Assembly: GCF_032397745.1 (NCBI RefSeq)
Contig: NZ_CP135921.1
Coordinates: 7,366,501 to 7,430,500 of the forward strand
From: Bradyrhizobium prioriisuperbiae
GTDB taxonomy: Bacteria > Pseudomonadota > Alphaproteobacteria > Rhizobiales > Xanthobacteraceae
Reading direction: 5' to 3'
DNA length: 64,000 nucleotides
The first letter of the stretch is position 1, and each line of letters opens with the position of its first letter. Of this stretch, positions 8,260-17,500 are shown piece after piece. The translations under genes and the position numbers were made by a program. The notes under the pieces are model-generated. The model worked only from the letters and a program-made list of their open reading frames with translations. It did not search any database and had not been told where the DNA came from.

Positions 8260-9993
8260 ATGTCTACCTATAAGAATAGAACGACCCCTGGCGTCTACGT
8301 CACCGAGTTCAGTGCGTTTCCCAACTCCATCCCTGGCGTCGCAACCGCGATCCCGGCGTTCATCGGTTATACCGAGAAATGCGAAGTCAGCGGCAAGCCC
8401 GCCTTCTTCACCCCGTTCCTGATCAATTCGCTGGCCGACTACAAGGCGATTTTCGGCGACGCTTTCAACTCCGTCTACGACATGAGCGAGACCGACCCCG
8501 ACAAGAATGCGGTCACGGCGGACAATTGCGATTTTTCCGCCGATATCTGGGACGCGACCAGCAGCAAGTATGTGACGAAGTATTACGTCTATACACGGGA
8601 GAAAGCGCTGTTCTCCCCGATGACGGCGGACATCGACCTTGGCAAGAAAGCCGGGCTTCCGACCTACAATCTCTACGACTGCCTGCGCATGTTCTATGCC
8701 AACGGCGGAGGCACCTGCTACGTCGTCTCGGTCGGCGCTTACAGCGCTGATGGCACCATCTCGTACGACGACCTGTCGAAGGGGTTGACCGCGGTCAGCG
8801 AGCAGGTCGGGCCGACCATGCTCGTCATTCCCGACGCGGTTCTGCTGCCGGCAGATCAGCCGCCCGCGACGCCACCGCCGGGCTATATGCCGACATCGGA
8901 GAAATTCCAGCAGCTGTCCCGGGACATGCTGGCGCAGTGCACCGCGCTGCAGGACCGTGTGGCGATCCTCGATGTCTATGGGACCCAGGCTCTCAACCCC
9001 AAGAGCGCGGACTACAACGCGCAGCTGAGCACGATCATCGAGAATTTCCAGAAAGCCGTCGGCGACGCCGGGCTCAGCTACGGCATGTCGTATTTTCCCT
9101 TCCTGATCACCTCCATCATCCAGCCCGGCGAGATCACCTATCTGAATTTCGACACGTCGAAGCTGGAGGAGATTCTCAAGAGCGAAGCATCCTACCTTTA
9201 TCCGTCCACCGACTCGACCAAGCAGGGCCCGGTGAACGACGACAACCCGACCTACCTGATGCTCAAGGGCTGGATCGAGGACACCGCGAAGCCGGAATAT
9301 CGCGATGTTACGACCGATGCCGGCTGGAGCGCCATCACCAAGCTCAATCAGAATCTGGTGAACGGCATTCCATTGTACCAACAGATGTCGAATGTCCTTG
9401 CCTACATCATGTGCATGCTGCCTCCGAGCGGCACCATGGCCGGCATCTTCACCGCGAACGACGCCACCCGCGGCGTCTGGAATGCGCCGGCAAACGTCGT
9501 GCTGAACTCCGTGGTGCAGCCGAGCGTCAAACTCAACGGCGCGCAGCAAGGACCGCTCAACGTTCCCATCAACGGCAAGGCGATCGACGTCATCCGCGAC
9601 TTCGTCGGCCGCGGGCCTGTGGTGTGGGGTGCACGCACACTCGACGGCAACAGCCGCGACTATCGCTACATCCAGGTCCGCAGGACGCTGATCTACTGCG
9701 AGACGTCGATCAAGACCGCGCTCAATCAATTCGTGTTCGCGCCCAATGACGGCAAGACATGGGTTGCGGTGGTCGCGATGGTTTCGGCGTTCCTGCAGAA
9801 CCTGTGGGCGCAGGGAGGCCTGATGGGCAACAAGCCCGATGAGGCCTTCTCCGTGCAGTGCGGTCTCGGTAGCACCATGACGGCGATGGATGTTCTCGAC
9901 GGCTACATGATCGTGCAGGTCACCCTGCAGATGATCCGTCCCGCCGAGTTCATTGAACTCACCTTCAAGCAAAAGATGGAAGGAATGAGCTGA
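8260..9993 (+). CDS. eCIS contractile sheath protein (Pvc2-like, phage tail sheath family)
   Basis: The protein (577 residues) starts with the classic sheath N-terminus TPGVYVTEFSAFPNSIPGV followed by TAIPAFIGYTEK. Its C-terminal core contains GPVVWGARTLDGNSRDYRYI and VRRTLIYCETSIKTALNQFVF, the hallmark of tail-sheath domain IV, and ends with the RPAEFIELTFKQKMEG strand that links neighbouring subunits. Polymers of it form the contractile sheath around the inner tube. An AGGAG lies upstream of the ATG. It is the only sheath gene in the locus, whereas PVC and Afp have three, so this particle probably has a homopolymeric sheath. Confidence 0.95.
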   Translation: MSTYKNRTTPGVYVTEFSAFPNSIPGVATAIPAFIGYTEKCEVSGKPAFFTPFLINSLADYKAIFGDAFNSVYDMSETDPDKNAVTADNCDFSADIWDATSSKYVTKYYVYTREKALFSPMTADIDLGKKAGLPTYNLYDCLRMFYANGGGTCYVVSVGAYSADGTISYDDLSKGLTAVSEQVGPTMLVIPDAVLLPADQPPATPPPGYMPTSEKFQQLSRDMLAQCTALQDRVAILDVYGTQALNPKSADYNAQLSTIIENFQKAVGDAGLSYGMSYFPFLITSIIQPGEITYLNFDTSKLEEILKSEASYLYPSTDSTKQGPVNDDNPTYLMLKGWIEDTAKPEYRDVTTDAGWSAITKLNQNLVNGIPLYQQMSNVLAYIMCMLPPSGTMAGIFTANDATRGVWNAPANVVLNSVVQPSVKLNGAQQGPLNVPINGKAIDVIRDFVGRGPVVWGARTLDGNSRDYRYIQVRRTLIYCETSIKTALNQFVFAPNDGKTWVAVVAMVSAFLQNLWAQGGLMGNKPDEAFSVQCGLGSTMTAMDVLDGYMIVQVTLQMIRPAEFIELTFKQKMEGMS

Positions 9994-10063
9994 CGCTCAC
10001 CGACGGTGCGCTTCGACTTGACTATACAATCCTACAACTCGCATCAGTCAATTGGAGAATGAA

Positions 10064-10516
10064 ATGGCAGGCGAAGTCCAAGACCAGGTATGGCCGCTTC
10101 CTAAATTCTACTTCTCGGTGAAGCTCGGCGACGACGACAGCGTCAACTTCCAGGAGGTGAGCGGCCTCGACAGCGAAACCCGGCCGATCGAGTATCGGCA
10201 CGGCAACAGCCCGAGCTTCTATCCGATCAAGATGCCGGGGCTCGGCAAGGTCGGCAACGTGACCATGCGCAAGGGCATCTTCGTCACCGATTCCAAACTG
10301 TGGAACTGGTACAACGAGATCAAGATGAACACCATCAAGCGCCGCACGGTGGTGATCAATCTGCTCGACGAGACCGGAAACCCGAAGATGGTCTGGACGC
10401 TCGGCAATGCGTGGCCGACCAAGATCACCGGCACCGACCTCAAATCGGAAGGCAACGAAGTGGCGGTCGAATCCGTCGAGGTCGCCTTCGAAACGTTGAC
10501 CGTGGCGGCGCCGTAA
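10064..10516 (+). CDS. eCIS inner tube protein 1 (Pvc1-like, T4 gp19-like)
   Basis: This 150-residue protein starts at the ATG at 10064, preceded by GGAG six bases away. The family signature is clear: LPKFYFSVKLGD, then FQEVSGLDSETRPIEYRHG, then a late FETLTV strand. These belong to the conserved phage-tail/Hcp-like TIGR02241 family. Stacked hexamers of this protein form the tube inside the sheath, and in other eCIS cargo is carried in its lumen. It is followed 13 bases later by a second tube gene. Confidence 0.93.
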   Translation: MAGEVQDQVWPLPKFYFSVKLGDDDSVNFQEVSGLDSETRPIEYRHGNSPSFYPIKMPGLGKVGNVTMRKGIFVTDSKLWNWYNEIKMNTIKRRTVVINLLDETGNPKMVWTLGNAWPTKITGTDLKSEGNEVAVESVEVAFETLTVAAP

Positions 10517-10529
10517 CGCGAGCAGGTTG

Positions 10530-11069
10530 ATGACCGACACCTACTATCCCCCGCCGAGTTTCTACTTCACGGTAACCGTGCTTGGCGCGGCGACTCCTCT
10601 GGCCCTGGTGTCCGATGTCGACGCAAGCTTCCAGGAGATCTCCGGGCTCCAGTCGGAATTTCAGGTCGAAGAGGTCGCGGAGGGAGGCGAGAATCGCTTT
10701 GTGCATCGCCTTCCGAAGCAGACCAAGTTCTCGAACCTGGTCCTGAAGCGCGGGGCGGTCAGTACGCTGTCGTTCTTCGCCGAATGGTTCGGCGGGACCA
10801 TTGGATCGACGCTCTCGATGCCGGTGCTCCCGCAGAACCTGCTGGTGTCGCTGCTCGGCCAGAGCGGCATTCCATCGATCGCTTGGGCGGTGGTGAACGC
10901 CTATCCGCTCAAGTGGAACGTTTCAAACCTGAGTTCGCAGGACAACAAGATTCTGATCGAATCCTTGGAGCTCTCCTACAACTACTTCGAACGCTTGAAC
11001 CTGGGCGATCCGCTGACGGCCGCCGTTCAATTGGCGAAAGTGACCGCAAAACTGGCCGATCGAGCCTGA
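10530..11069 (+). CDS. eCIS second tube protein (Pvc5-like), tube-baseplate adaptor
   Basis: A paralogue of the preceding tube protein (179 residues). It has PPPSFYFTVTVLG, then FQEISGLQSEFQVEEVAEGG, then FSNLVLKRG and a long final strand LSYNYFERLNLG. The insertions relative to tube protein 1 and the pairing with it match Pvc5/Afp5, which forms the first tube layer on the spike complex. AGCAGG precedes the ATG closely, and a TTG one codon upstream is possible. Confidence 0.88.
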   Translation: MTDTYYPPPSFYFTVTVLGAATPLALVSDVDASFQEISGLQSEFQVEEVAEGGENRFVHRLPKQTKFSNLVLKRGAVSTLSFFAEWFGGTIGSTLSMPVLPQNLLVSLLGQSGIPSIAWAVVNAYPLKWNVSNLSSQDNKILIESLELSYNYFERLNLGDPLTAAVQLAKVTAKLADRA

Positions 11070-11132
11070 TCGCGGCCTCGTGCCGCCTCGCCCGACGAAT
11101 TGCACGGTGGATTATGAAGACGGGGAATGTCG

Positions 11133-11330
11133 ATGACCATGGAGATCAATGAAATCGGCATTCGCATACGCGTGCGTGACACCGCGTCCGCCAGCGGGCA
11201 GGCTGACGTCAATGCCGCCGGAGCTGCCGGAGCCGGCCAGGCCACCGGAGAATCGATCAGTCGGGATGAGATCGTCGACGCCTGCGTTCGGCGCGTTCTT
11301 CGCGCGCTGAGAACATTGCAGGAGCGCTAG
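11133..11330 (+). CDS. DUF5908 small protein (Pvc6-like)
   Basis: About 65 residues beginning MTMEINEIGIRIRV, the beta-hairpin signature of DUF5908, and ending in a helix (ISRDEIVDACVRRVLRALRTLQ). The start at 11133 is favoured because GGGGA lies six bases upstream; the ATG at 11127 is too close to it. Small DUF5908 proteins sit at this position in most eCIS loci. Their role is not established. It ends immediately before the LysM adaptor gene. Confidence 0.8.
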   Translation: MTMEINEIGIRIRVRDTASASGQADVNAAGAAGAGQATGESISRDEIVDACVRRVLRALRTLQER

Positions 11331-11331
11331 C

Positions 11332-12033
11332 ATGGGCTACTCCGGCAGCCTCAGCAAAATGAAGATCATCGCCTACAAGAACGACAAGTTCACCCAGGAG
11401 CTTGGCCGGTTCTCGGTCTATATCAATCCCGCTTCCTACTCGCGCTCATACAAGATTCTCTACAACGACCCCCAGGCCCAGGGCAGCAATGGCGCGTCGC
11501 CCAAGTTCAACAAGACGCTGGCGGATACGGTCAAGTTCGAACTGGTGTTCGATGGCACCGGCGTAGTCGGCAGTCCCCTGCCCGGTGTGGTCCCGTTCAT
11601 GTCCGACGGCATCAAGGACCAGATCAATACCTTCCTGAAGCTGGCTTTCAGCTACAACGGCGGCATCCACAGCCCGAATTTTCTCGAGGTGTCGTGGGGC
11701 TCGCTGTTGTTCAAGTGCCGACTGTCGACGCTCGACTTGAACTATACCCTGTTCAAGCCCGACGGCACGCCCCTGCGGGCGCGGGCCAACGCCATTTTCA
11801 CCAGCTTCCTGAGTGAGACCGAACTTGCCCTGCTGGCCACGAAGAACTCGCCTGATCTGTCGCATGTGGTGACGGTCAAGGCGGGCGATACGCTTCCGCT
11901 GTTGTGTTACGACATCTATGGCAGCAGCGTGTATTATCTCGAGGTCGCCCGGGTGAACGGTCTCGCCCATTTTCGCGATCTGGTTGCCGGGATGCAGCTT
12001 CTGTTTCCGCCGCTGCGAGACTCTCCGACATGA
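11332..12033 (+). CDS. eCIS tube/spike adaptor with LysM domain (Pvc7-like)
   Basis: The protein (233 residues) has an N-terminal region typical of CIS tube adaptors (FSVYINPASYSRSYKI, then VKFELVFDGTG) and a C-terminal LysM domain (HVVTVKAGDTLPLLCYDIYG, then RDLVAGMQLLFPP). It resembles T4 gp53 and Pvc7, which link spike, tube and baseplate. The stop codon overlaps the start of the spike gene (ATGA), indicating tight translational coupling. Confidence 0.9.
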   Translation: MGYSGSLSKMKIIAYKNDKFTQELGRFSVYINPASYSRSYKILYNDPQAQGSNGASPKFNKTLADTVKFELVFDGTGVVGSPLPGVVPFMSDGIKDQINTFLKLAFSYNGGIHSPNFLEVSWGSLLFKCRLSTLDLNYTLFKPDGTPLRARANAIFTSFLSETELALLATKNSPDLSHVVTVKAGDTLPLLCYDIYGSSVYYLEVARVNGLAHFRDLVAGMQLLFPPLRDSPT

Positions 12034-13829
12034 CGGCCCCCTCACCTGTTCTTGCCGCGGGCTCGCTGAGCAGCTTCTCGATCAAATCCGAGGGCAAGCC
12101 GATCGACAGCTCCTTCCAGGTGGTGTCGATTGAGATCTGGAACGCCGTCAACAAGGTGCCGAAAGCACGGGTCGTTCTGTCCGATGGAGATCCGGCCGAG
12201 CAGGATTTCGAAATCAGCAATCTGCCCACCTTCATCCCCGGCAAGAAAATCGAGATCGCCGCCGGCTACGACGGCACCAATCGCACGATCTTCCGTGGCG
12301 TCGTCGTCAAGCAGGGGATCGAGATCAGCGACAACGGCAGCTCGCAACTCATCGTCGATATCACCGATGAGGCGATCAAGATGGCTCTGGAGCGAAAGAA
12401 CGCGCTTTTCGACAAGATCACCGACAGCGACCTGATCGGAAAGCTGATCACCGGCAACGGTCTCAGCAAGGATGTGGCCGCCACCAACACGGTCCACGAG
12501 GAAATCGTCCAGTACTACGCCAGCGATTGGGACTTGATGCTGACACGGGCGCAGATGAACGGCTTTGTGGTCGTGGTGGAAAACGGCAAGGTCGTGGTGA
12601 ACACGCCCGACAACGGGCAGTCGCCGGTTCTGACCGTGGAATATGGCGACTCCATCCTCGATCTGCGAGCGGAGATCAACGCCGCAACCCAGTACGCGTC
12701 CACAGCCATCAACAGCTACACCTGGGACCCGGACTCCCAGAAGCTCGCCGAGGCGGGTCCAGGCCCGGTCAAGGTGACCGAGCAGGGAAACCTCTCCTCT
12801 GCAGATCTGGCCAAGGTCTTTGGCGTGAAGAAATTCGCGCAGCAGACCGGCGCACCGATCGAGAAGACCGCACTGAAGGACTGGTCGTCGGCGGAGCTGC
12901 TCAAGTCCAAGCTGTCGAAAATTCGCGGACAGGTCAGCTTTCAGGGCAGCGCACTGGCGCAGACCGGCAAAACCATAGCGCTCGCCGGCCTCGGCAATCG
13001 TTTTAACGGCAACGCCTACGTCAGCGGCGTCCACCACTGCATCACCGATGGTGAATGGCTGACAACGACCTATTTCGGACTGTCCGAGCGCTGGTTCGCT
13101 GCTGAAGCGCCCGAGATCGCCGCGCCCGAAGCGTCCGGCCAGTTGCCTCCGATCAAGGGCCTGCAAACCGGCGTTGTCAAGAAAGTGGCGGGCGATCCCA
13201 ACGGCGAGTTTCGCGTTTTTGTCGCCCTACCGCTGCTGCAGGACGACGCCAAGGGCGTTTGGGCCAGGCTTGGCACGTTCTACGCCTCGAACAAGGTCGG
13301 AGCGGTGTTCTACCCCGAAATCGGTGACGAGGTGGTGGTCGGCTTCATGAATGAGGATCCCCGCTATGCGGTCATTCTTGCCAGCGTCTACAGCAAGAAG
13401 CTCGCCCCTCCGATCCAGCCGGACCAGAAGAACAACAAGAAGTCGCTGGTGACCCGGAGCAAGCTGGAGATCAGCTTCGATGAGGAGAGCAAGATCATTG
13501 AAATCAAGACTCCCGGCAGTCACAGCATCAAGCTCGACGACAAGGGCAAGGCGATCACCATCAAGGACAGCAACGGCAACACCGTTTCGCTGTCGAAAAG
13601 CGGCATCTCGCTCGACAGCGCCTCCAACGTCAATATCACGGCGAAAGGCAACATCACCATCGCAGCCAAGGGAAATCTCAAGCTCAGCGCCAAGGCGAAC
13701 GCGACGATGGAGGGACTACAAGTGGCCCACAAGGCGCAAACGAAGTTCTCCGCCCAGGGTACCGCACAGGCCGAAGTCACCGCGTCTGGCATGCTGACCC
13801 TGCAAGGCGGTCTTGTAAAGATCAACTGA
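12030..13829 (+). CDS. eCIS central spike protein (Pvc8-like, VgrG/gp27-gp5 family)
   Basis: The start at 12030 overlaps the preceding stop; the longer frame from 11904 would lie inside the LysM gene. The 599-residue protein has a gp27-like half (FQVVSIEIWNAVNKVPKARVVL, then FIPGKKIEIAAGYDG), an OB-fold (GVVKKVAGDPNGEFRVFVALP, then YPEIGDEVVVGF) and a C-terminal beta-helix with short polar repeats (ITIKDSNGNTVSLS, then NITAKGNITIAAKGNLKLSAKA). The trimer forms the membrane-piercing spike. The C-terminus ends in the repeat helix with no fused enzymatic domain. Confidence 0.95.
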   Translation: MTAPSPVLAAGSLSSFSIKSEGKPIDSSFQVVSIEIWNAVNKVPKARVVLSDGDPAEQDFEISNLPTFIPGKKIEIAAGYDGTNRTIFRGVVVKQGIEISDNGSSQLIVDITDEAIKMALERKNALFDKITDSDLIGKLITGNGLSKDVAATNTVHEEIVQYYASDWDLMLTRAQMNGFVVVVENGKVVVNTPDNGQSPVLTVEYGDSILDLRAEINAATQYASTAINSYTWDPDSQKLAEAGPGPVKVTEQGNLSSADLAKVFGVKKFAQQTGAPIEKTALKDWSSAELLKSKLSKIRGQVSFQGSALAQTGKTIALAGLGNRFNGNAYVSGVHHCITDGEWLTTTYFGLSERWFAAEAPEIAAPEASGQLPPIKGLQTGVVKKVAGDPNGEFRVFVALPLLQDDAKGVWARLGTFYASNKVGAVFYPEIGDEVVVGFMNEDPRYAVILASVYSKKLAPPIQPDQKNNKKSLVTRSKLEISFDEESKIIEIKTPGSHSIKLDDKGKAITIKDSNGNTVSLSKSGISLDSASNVNITAKGNITIAAKGNLKLSAKANATMEGLQVAHKAQTKFSAQGTAQAEVTASGMLTLQGGLVKIN

Positions 13830-13856
13830 GATGAAGCCCCAGCACCGGAGCATGGC

Positions 13857-14159
13857 ATGCCCCCCGCCGCCAGACTGACCGATTTTCACCAGTGCCCGCT
13901 CAGCACGCCGATGGCGCCGACGCCGATCCCGCATGTCGGTGGGCCGATTGCAGGTCCGGGCGCGCCAACCGTGCTGATCGGCGGACTGCCGGCGGCGAAG
14001 GTCGGCGACCTGGCGATCTGCATCGGACCGCCCGACGCCGTCATCAAGGGGTCGACCACGGTGACGATCATGGGCATGCCGGCTGCACGCATGGGCGACA
14101 AGACCGCGCATGGCGGCACCATCATGCTGGGCTTCCCCACCGTCATGATTGGCGGGTGA
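13857..14159 (+). CDS. PAAR-domain spike-tip protein (Pvc10-like)
   Basis: A 100-residue PAAR protein with a PPAARLTDFHQCPLST N-terminus and glycine-rich repeats (VGGPIAGPGAPTVLIGGLPAAKVGD, a GMPAARMGD copy) ending AHGGTIMLGFPTVMIGG. The His and Cys residues fit the zinc-binding tip of PAAR cones, which sharpen the spike. GGAG lies eight bases before the ATG. It sits between the spike and the gp25 wedge genes, so the pvc9/pvc10 order is swapped relative to Photorhabdus. Confidence 0.92.
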   Translation: MPPAARLTDFHQCPLSTPMAPTPIPHVGGPIAGPGAPTVLIGGLPAAKVGDLAICIGPPDAVIKGSTTVTIMGMPAARMGDKTAHGGTIMLGFPTVMIGG

Positions 14160-14165
14160 TGGACG

Positions 14166-14594
14166 ATGGCAAGCGCGGACACATCCTTTCTGGGGACGGG
14201 CTGGAGCTTTCCACCGACGTTTGCGCGCGCCAGCAGCTCGGTCGTCATGGTCAGCGATGACGAAGACATTCGCGAGAGTCTGTGGATTCTGTTCTCCACT
14301 TCGCTCGGAGAACGCACCATGTTGCCGACTTATGGCAATCAGCTCTGGAAGATGGTTTTTCACGGCATCACGACGACCCTCACGACGCAGCTCCAGAGCA
14401 TGATCGCGCAGGCGATCCTGTACTGGGAGCCGCGCATCAATGTCGACGATATCAAGGTCAGCACCGACGTCTCCGTCAGTGGCCTGCTGTTGATTACCGT
14501 CGACTACACCATCCGCAAGACCAATATCCGCAGCAATCTTGTTTATCCCTTCTACACCCAGGGAGAGCAGACCATCCCACCGCCGCCATACTGA
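14166..14594 (+). CDS. Baseplate wedge protein, gp25-like (Pvc9-like)
   Basis: The protein (142 residues) contains the GPW/gp25 pattern: DDEDIRESLWILFSTSLGER, then LPTYGNQLWKMVFH, and an EPRINVDDIKVS segment followed by a strand-rich end. The EPR motif in gp25 contacts the sheath ring and starts sheath polymerisation. It begins a few bases after the PAAR stop and ends four bases before the Pvc11 gene, so it belongs to the same transcript. Confidence 0.92.
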   Translation: MASADTSFLGTGWSFPPTFARASSSVVMVSDDEDIRESLWILFSTSLGERTMLPTYGNQLWKMVFHGITTTLTTQLQSMIAQAILYWEPRINVDDIKVSTDVSVSGLLLITVDYTIRKTNIRSNLVYPFYTQGEQTIPPPPY

Positions 14595-14597
14595 GTC

Positions 14598-17500
14598 ATG
14601 AGCACGCACGCGGGAAAAATCGTCATCAACGGCGCCACCAGCCAATATGATCGCTGGCTGCCGGCCTTGCGCGACGGTTATGCGAATGTCGATGACCGCA
14701 GCCTCGCCGAGCTGTTGGAGTTTTCCGTCTCATTCGGCCGGCTGATCAATTTTTACGACCTGGCAAACGAGGTCGACGGCGACTGGGTGGATTTCTTTGC
14801 GATCGATCCGACCATCGCCCTCGCCAGCATCGAGACAATCGGCCTCGCGAATGCCGAAACTGTCTTCTTCGATCTCGAGCACCGGACACTGGAAGCCAGG
14901 CATTTCGCGCATAAATTCGATCTGTTCCAGCAGATGTTCGCGACGATCGTGCGGCTCGCCAGGCAAGTCAACGGATGGCTGATCGGACTTGGTCCACGCC
15001 CTCAAAGCAAGGCGGCGGGCCAGCTCCGCCGCCAGATCGCCGCCGCCGTTGAAAATTCGCTCGGCCCGCAGCTTCGCCTGCTCACGTCCTATGCCCAGGG
15101 GGCCGGTTTGCCTGACGCGCTGGGCCAGTCGATTCCTCTCGACCTGCACGACTTCCTGCCGATCTGGCAGCTGCAACGGATCGGCTCCGACGGCTCGATC
15201 TATCGCGGTCCTTCGCGGCAGCGAAAGATCGATCATGCATGCCCCGCCGTCAACGAGATCTTCACGCAATCGCTTGACACGCTGTCGTATCTTCAGGCTT
15301 CCGCGCGAGCGAGCTTCGCCGCGTCGCTCGAAGACGCCGACCACACGCCCCAGACGGCGCTCTACGTCGCGTTTGCCAAGCTGTTTGAGACGGCTCAGGC
15401 CACGGCCAACACGATATCGAGCCGCTACATTCACTTCTACTATCATGGCATCTTGCGCGAGGACCTCCGTCCGGCGGTTCCGGACAGCGTACATCTCACC
15501 TTCACATTAGCAGCCGATCAGGGCGTCACCAGCACGAGCGTTCCACGCAACACACTGTTCGTGGCGGGGCGTGACCCCAACGGCCTCGACATTCTCTTCG
15601 CCGCCGACAAAAGCCTGCTCGTGACGGGCGCAAGCATCGCGAAGCTGCGCACCCTGCGGGTCACCCGCGGCCCCCTGTTACCGCCCGCGCCGCCACCGGC
15701 CGCACCGCCCCGCGCCGTCATCCAGCGCGTGCTCGGCACGGACATCGCCACCGGCAACGCGAGCGGAGCAGCTGCCGGCACCGGCACGAGCGCCTGGAGC
15801 ACGTTCGGCGAGACCCAGCCGGGCGCCACGGACATCACGGTCACGACACCTGCGACGATGGGATTCGCCATCGCCTCGCCATACCTGCTGTTGACGGGAG
15901 GTGATCGCGTGGTGACGCTGCGCCTGAGCTATTCGCAGAGCTCGGCCGCCCGGATGGCCCCGCTGCTCGAACAGCTCGCCGAGGCCACCAAGCTGACGCC
16001 CGCCGAGGTTTTTCGCGACGTGCTGCTGCAGGCCTTCACGCTCTATCTCTCGACCGCAACGGGCTGGCAGCGCATCGAAGGACGTTACGACATCCTCCTG
16101 AGCGACAAGACAGCCGGTGACCCGGGCTTCGCGCTGACGATCACGCTGCCCGCGTCGGTGCCGCCGATCGTGGCCTATGACCCGGCCGCGTCAGCGGATG
16201 GCGGCGCGGCCCCGTCGGCGACGGCGCCTACCGAAAGCGCCAATCCGGATCCGACCCTGCCGACACTCAAGGCCTATCTCAACCAGGAACTGATTCCGAT
16301 CGGCTCCGATCCCAACCAGGTGCGGATCTATCCGCTTTCGCTGCTGTCCGAGCTCGACCTCATCGGCTGGGAGCTTCGCACCGACGTCAAGAGCCTGTCG
16401 GCGCTGCAGGTCTCCAACACCGACGGGCCGGTCGATGTCAGCAAGCCTTTCCTTCTGCTGGGCTCTCCCGTGGTCCTGGGATCGTTCCTGGAAATTCGCC
16501 ATCTGGAATTGTTCGCCAAGACCCTCGACACACTGCAGGTCACCATCAAGTGGTTCGGCCTGCCGCAGAACGACGATGGCTTCAAGGGCTGGTATCGCGA
16601 CTACGTACTCGGACTGAACGGCACGCCGCAGCCGGATCTGTTCAACAATCAGGTCTTTCGTGTCGGCATCTGCGTCGTCAACCCGGGGAGCTGGCAGCTC
16701 AGCGATGGGACATCCGGCAGCGCCACGCCGTCTCCCTGTGACAGCGGCCTGCTCTATCTGTTCCGCAGCAAGAGCCAGGTCTCCACGACGCCCGATTGCG
16801 CGGACACCTTTCCGGCCCAGCCGCTTTGTCCATCGACGCGGTTCGATTCATTGACGGTCACCGCCAAGACCCCTCCGGCCTACTACAACGCGGCCGACAG
16901 TGCCGTCCGCGTTCAGCTGACCGCACCGCCCTATGCTTTTGGCGATGATCTTTATGCCCAGAATGTCCTGAAAGCCGTCATCGACGATCTTCCCGATCCC
17001 ACCCCACCGCCCACGACCCCACCGCCACCGGCCAAATGTCAGCAATGGAAGGAGCTGTGGGATGCCTCCCAGCTGATCCTGCAATGCCTCGAGGCCTGCG
17101 CGAAAACACCCGTCGACGGATTCCAGGCATGCATCACCCAGGGCTTGGTGACATGCCTGAAAACGCTGCTGGAGATGGCCGTCGCCTGCATCTTGGAATG
17201 CCTGACCAAAGCGGAGACCATCCCCGGCGCGCAACGGATCGATCAACTGCAGCAGACGTTTGCTGCCCTCAGCGACCCGTCCAAGAGCGACGCCGCAGCC
17301 GGCATCAGGCATTGGATCGAGACCACTCAGGCAACGCTCGATCCCGCACTCGCACCTGTGCTGGGCGAATGCCTCAAGAAATGCGCGATGCTGATCGAAG
17401 CGGTTCTGAGCATCGAGGCCTGCGAGCTCGATGCTCAGAATGAGCCGCCCCCAGCCTATCGGCGCATGATGACGTCATGTCTCGAATCCTGCGCGGCCAA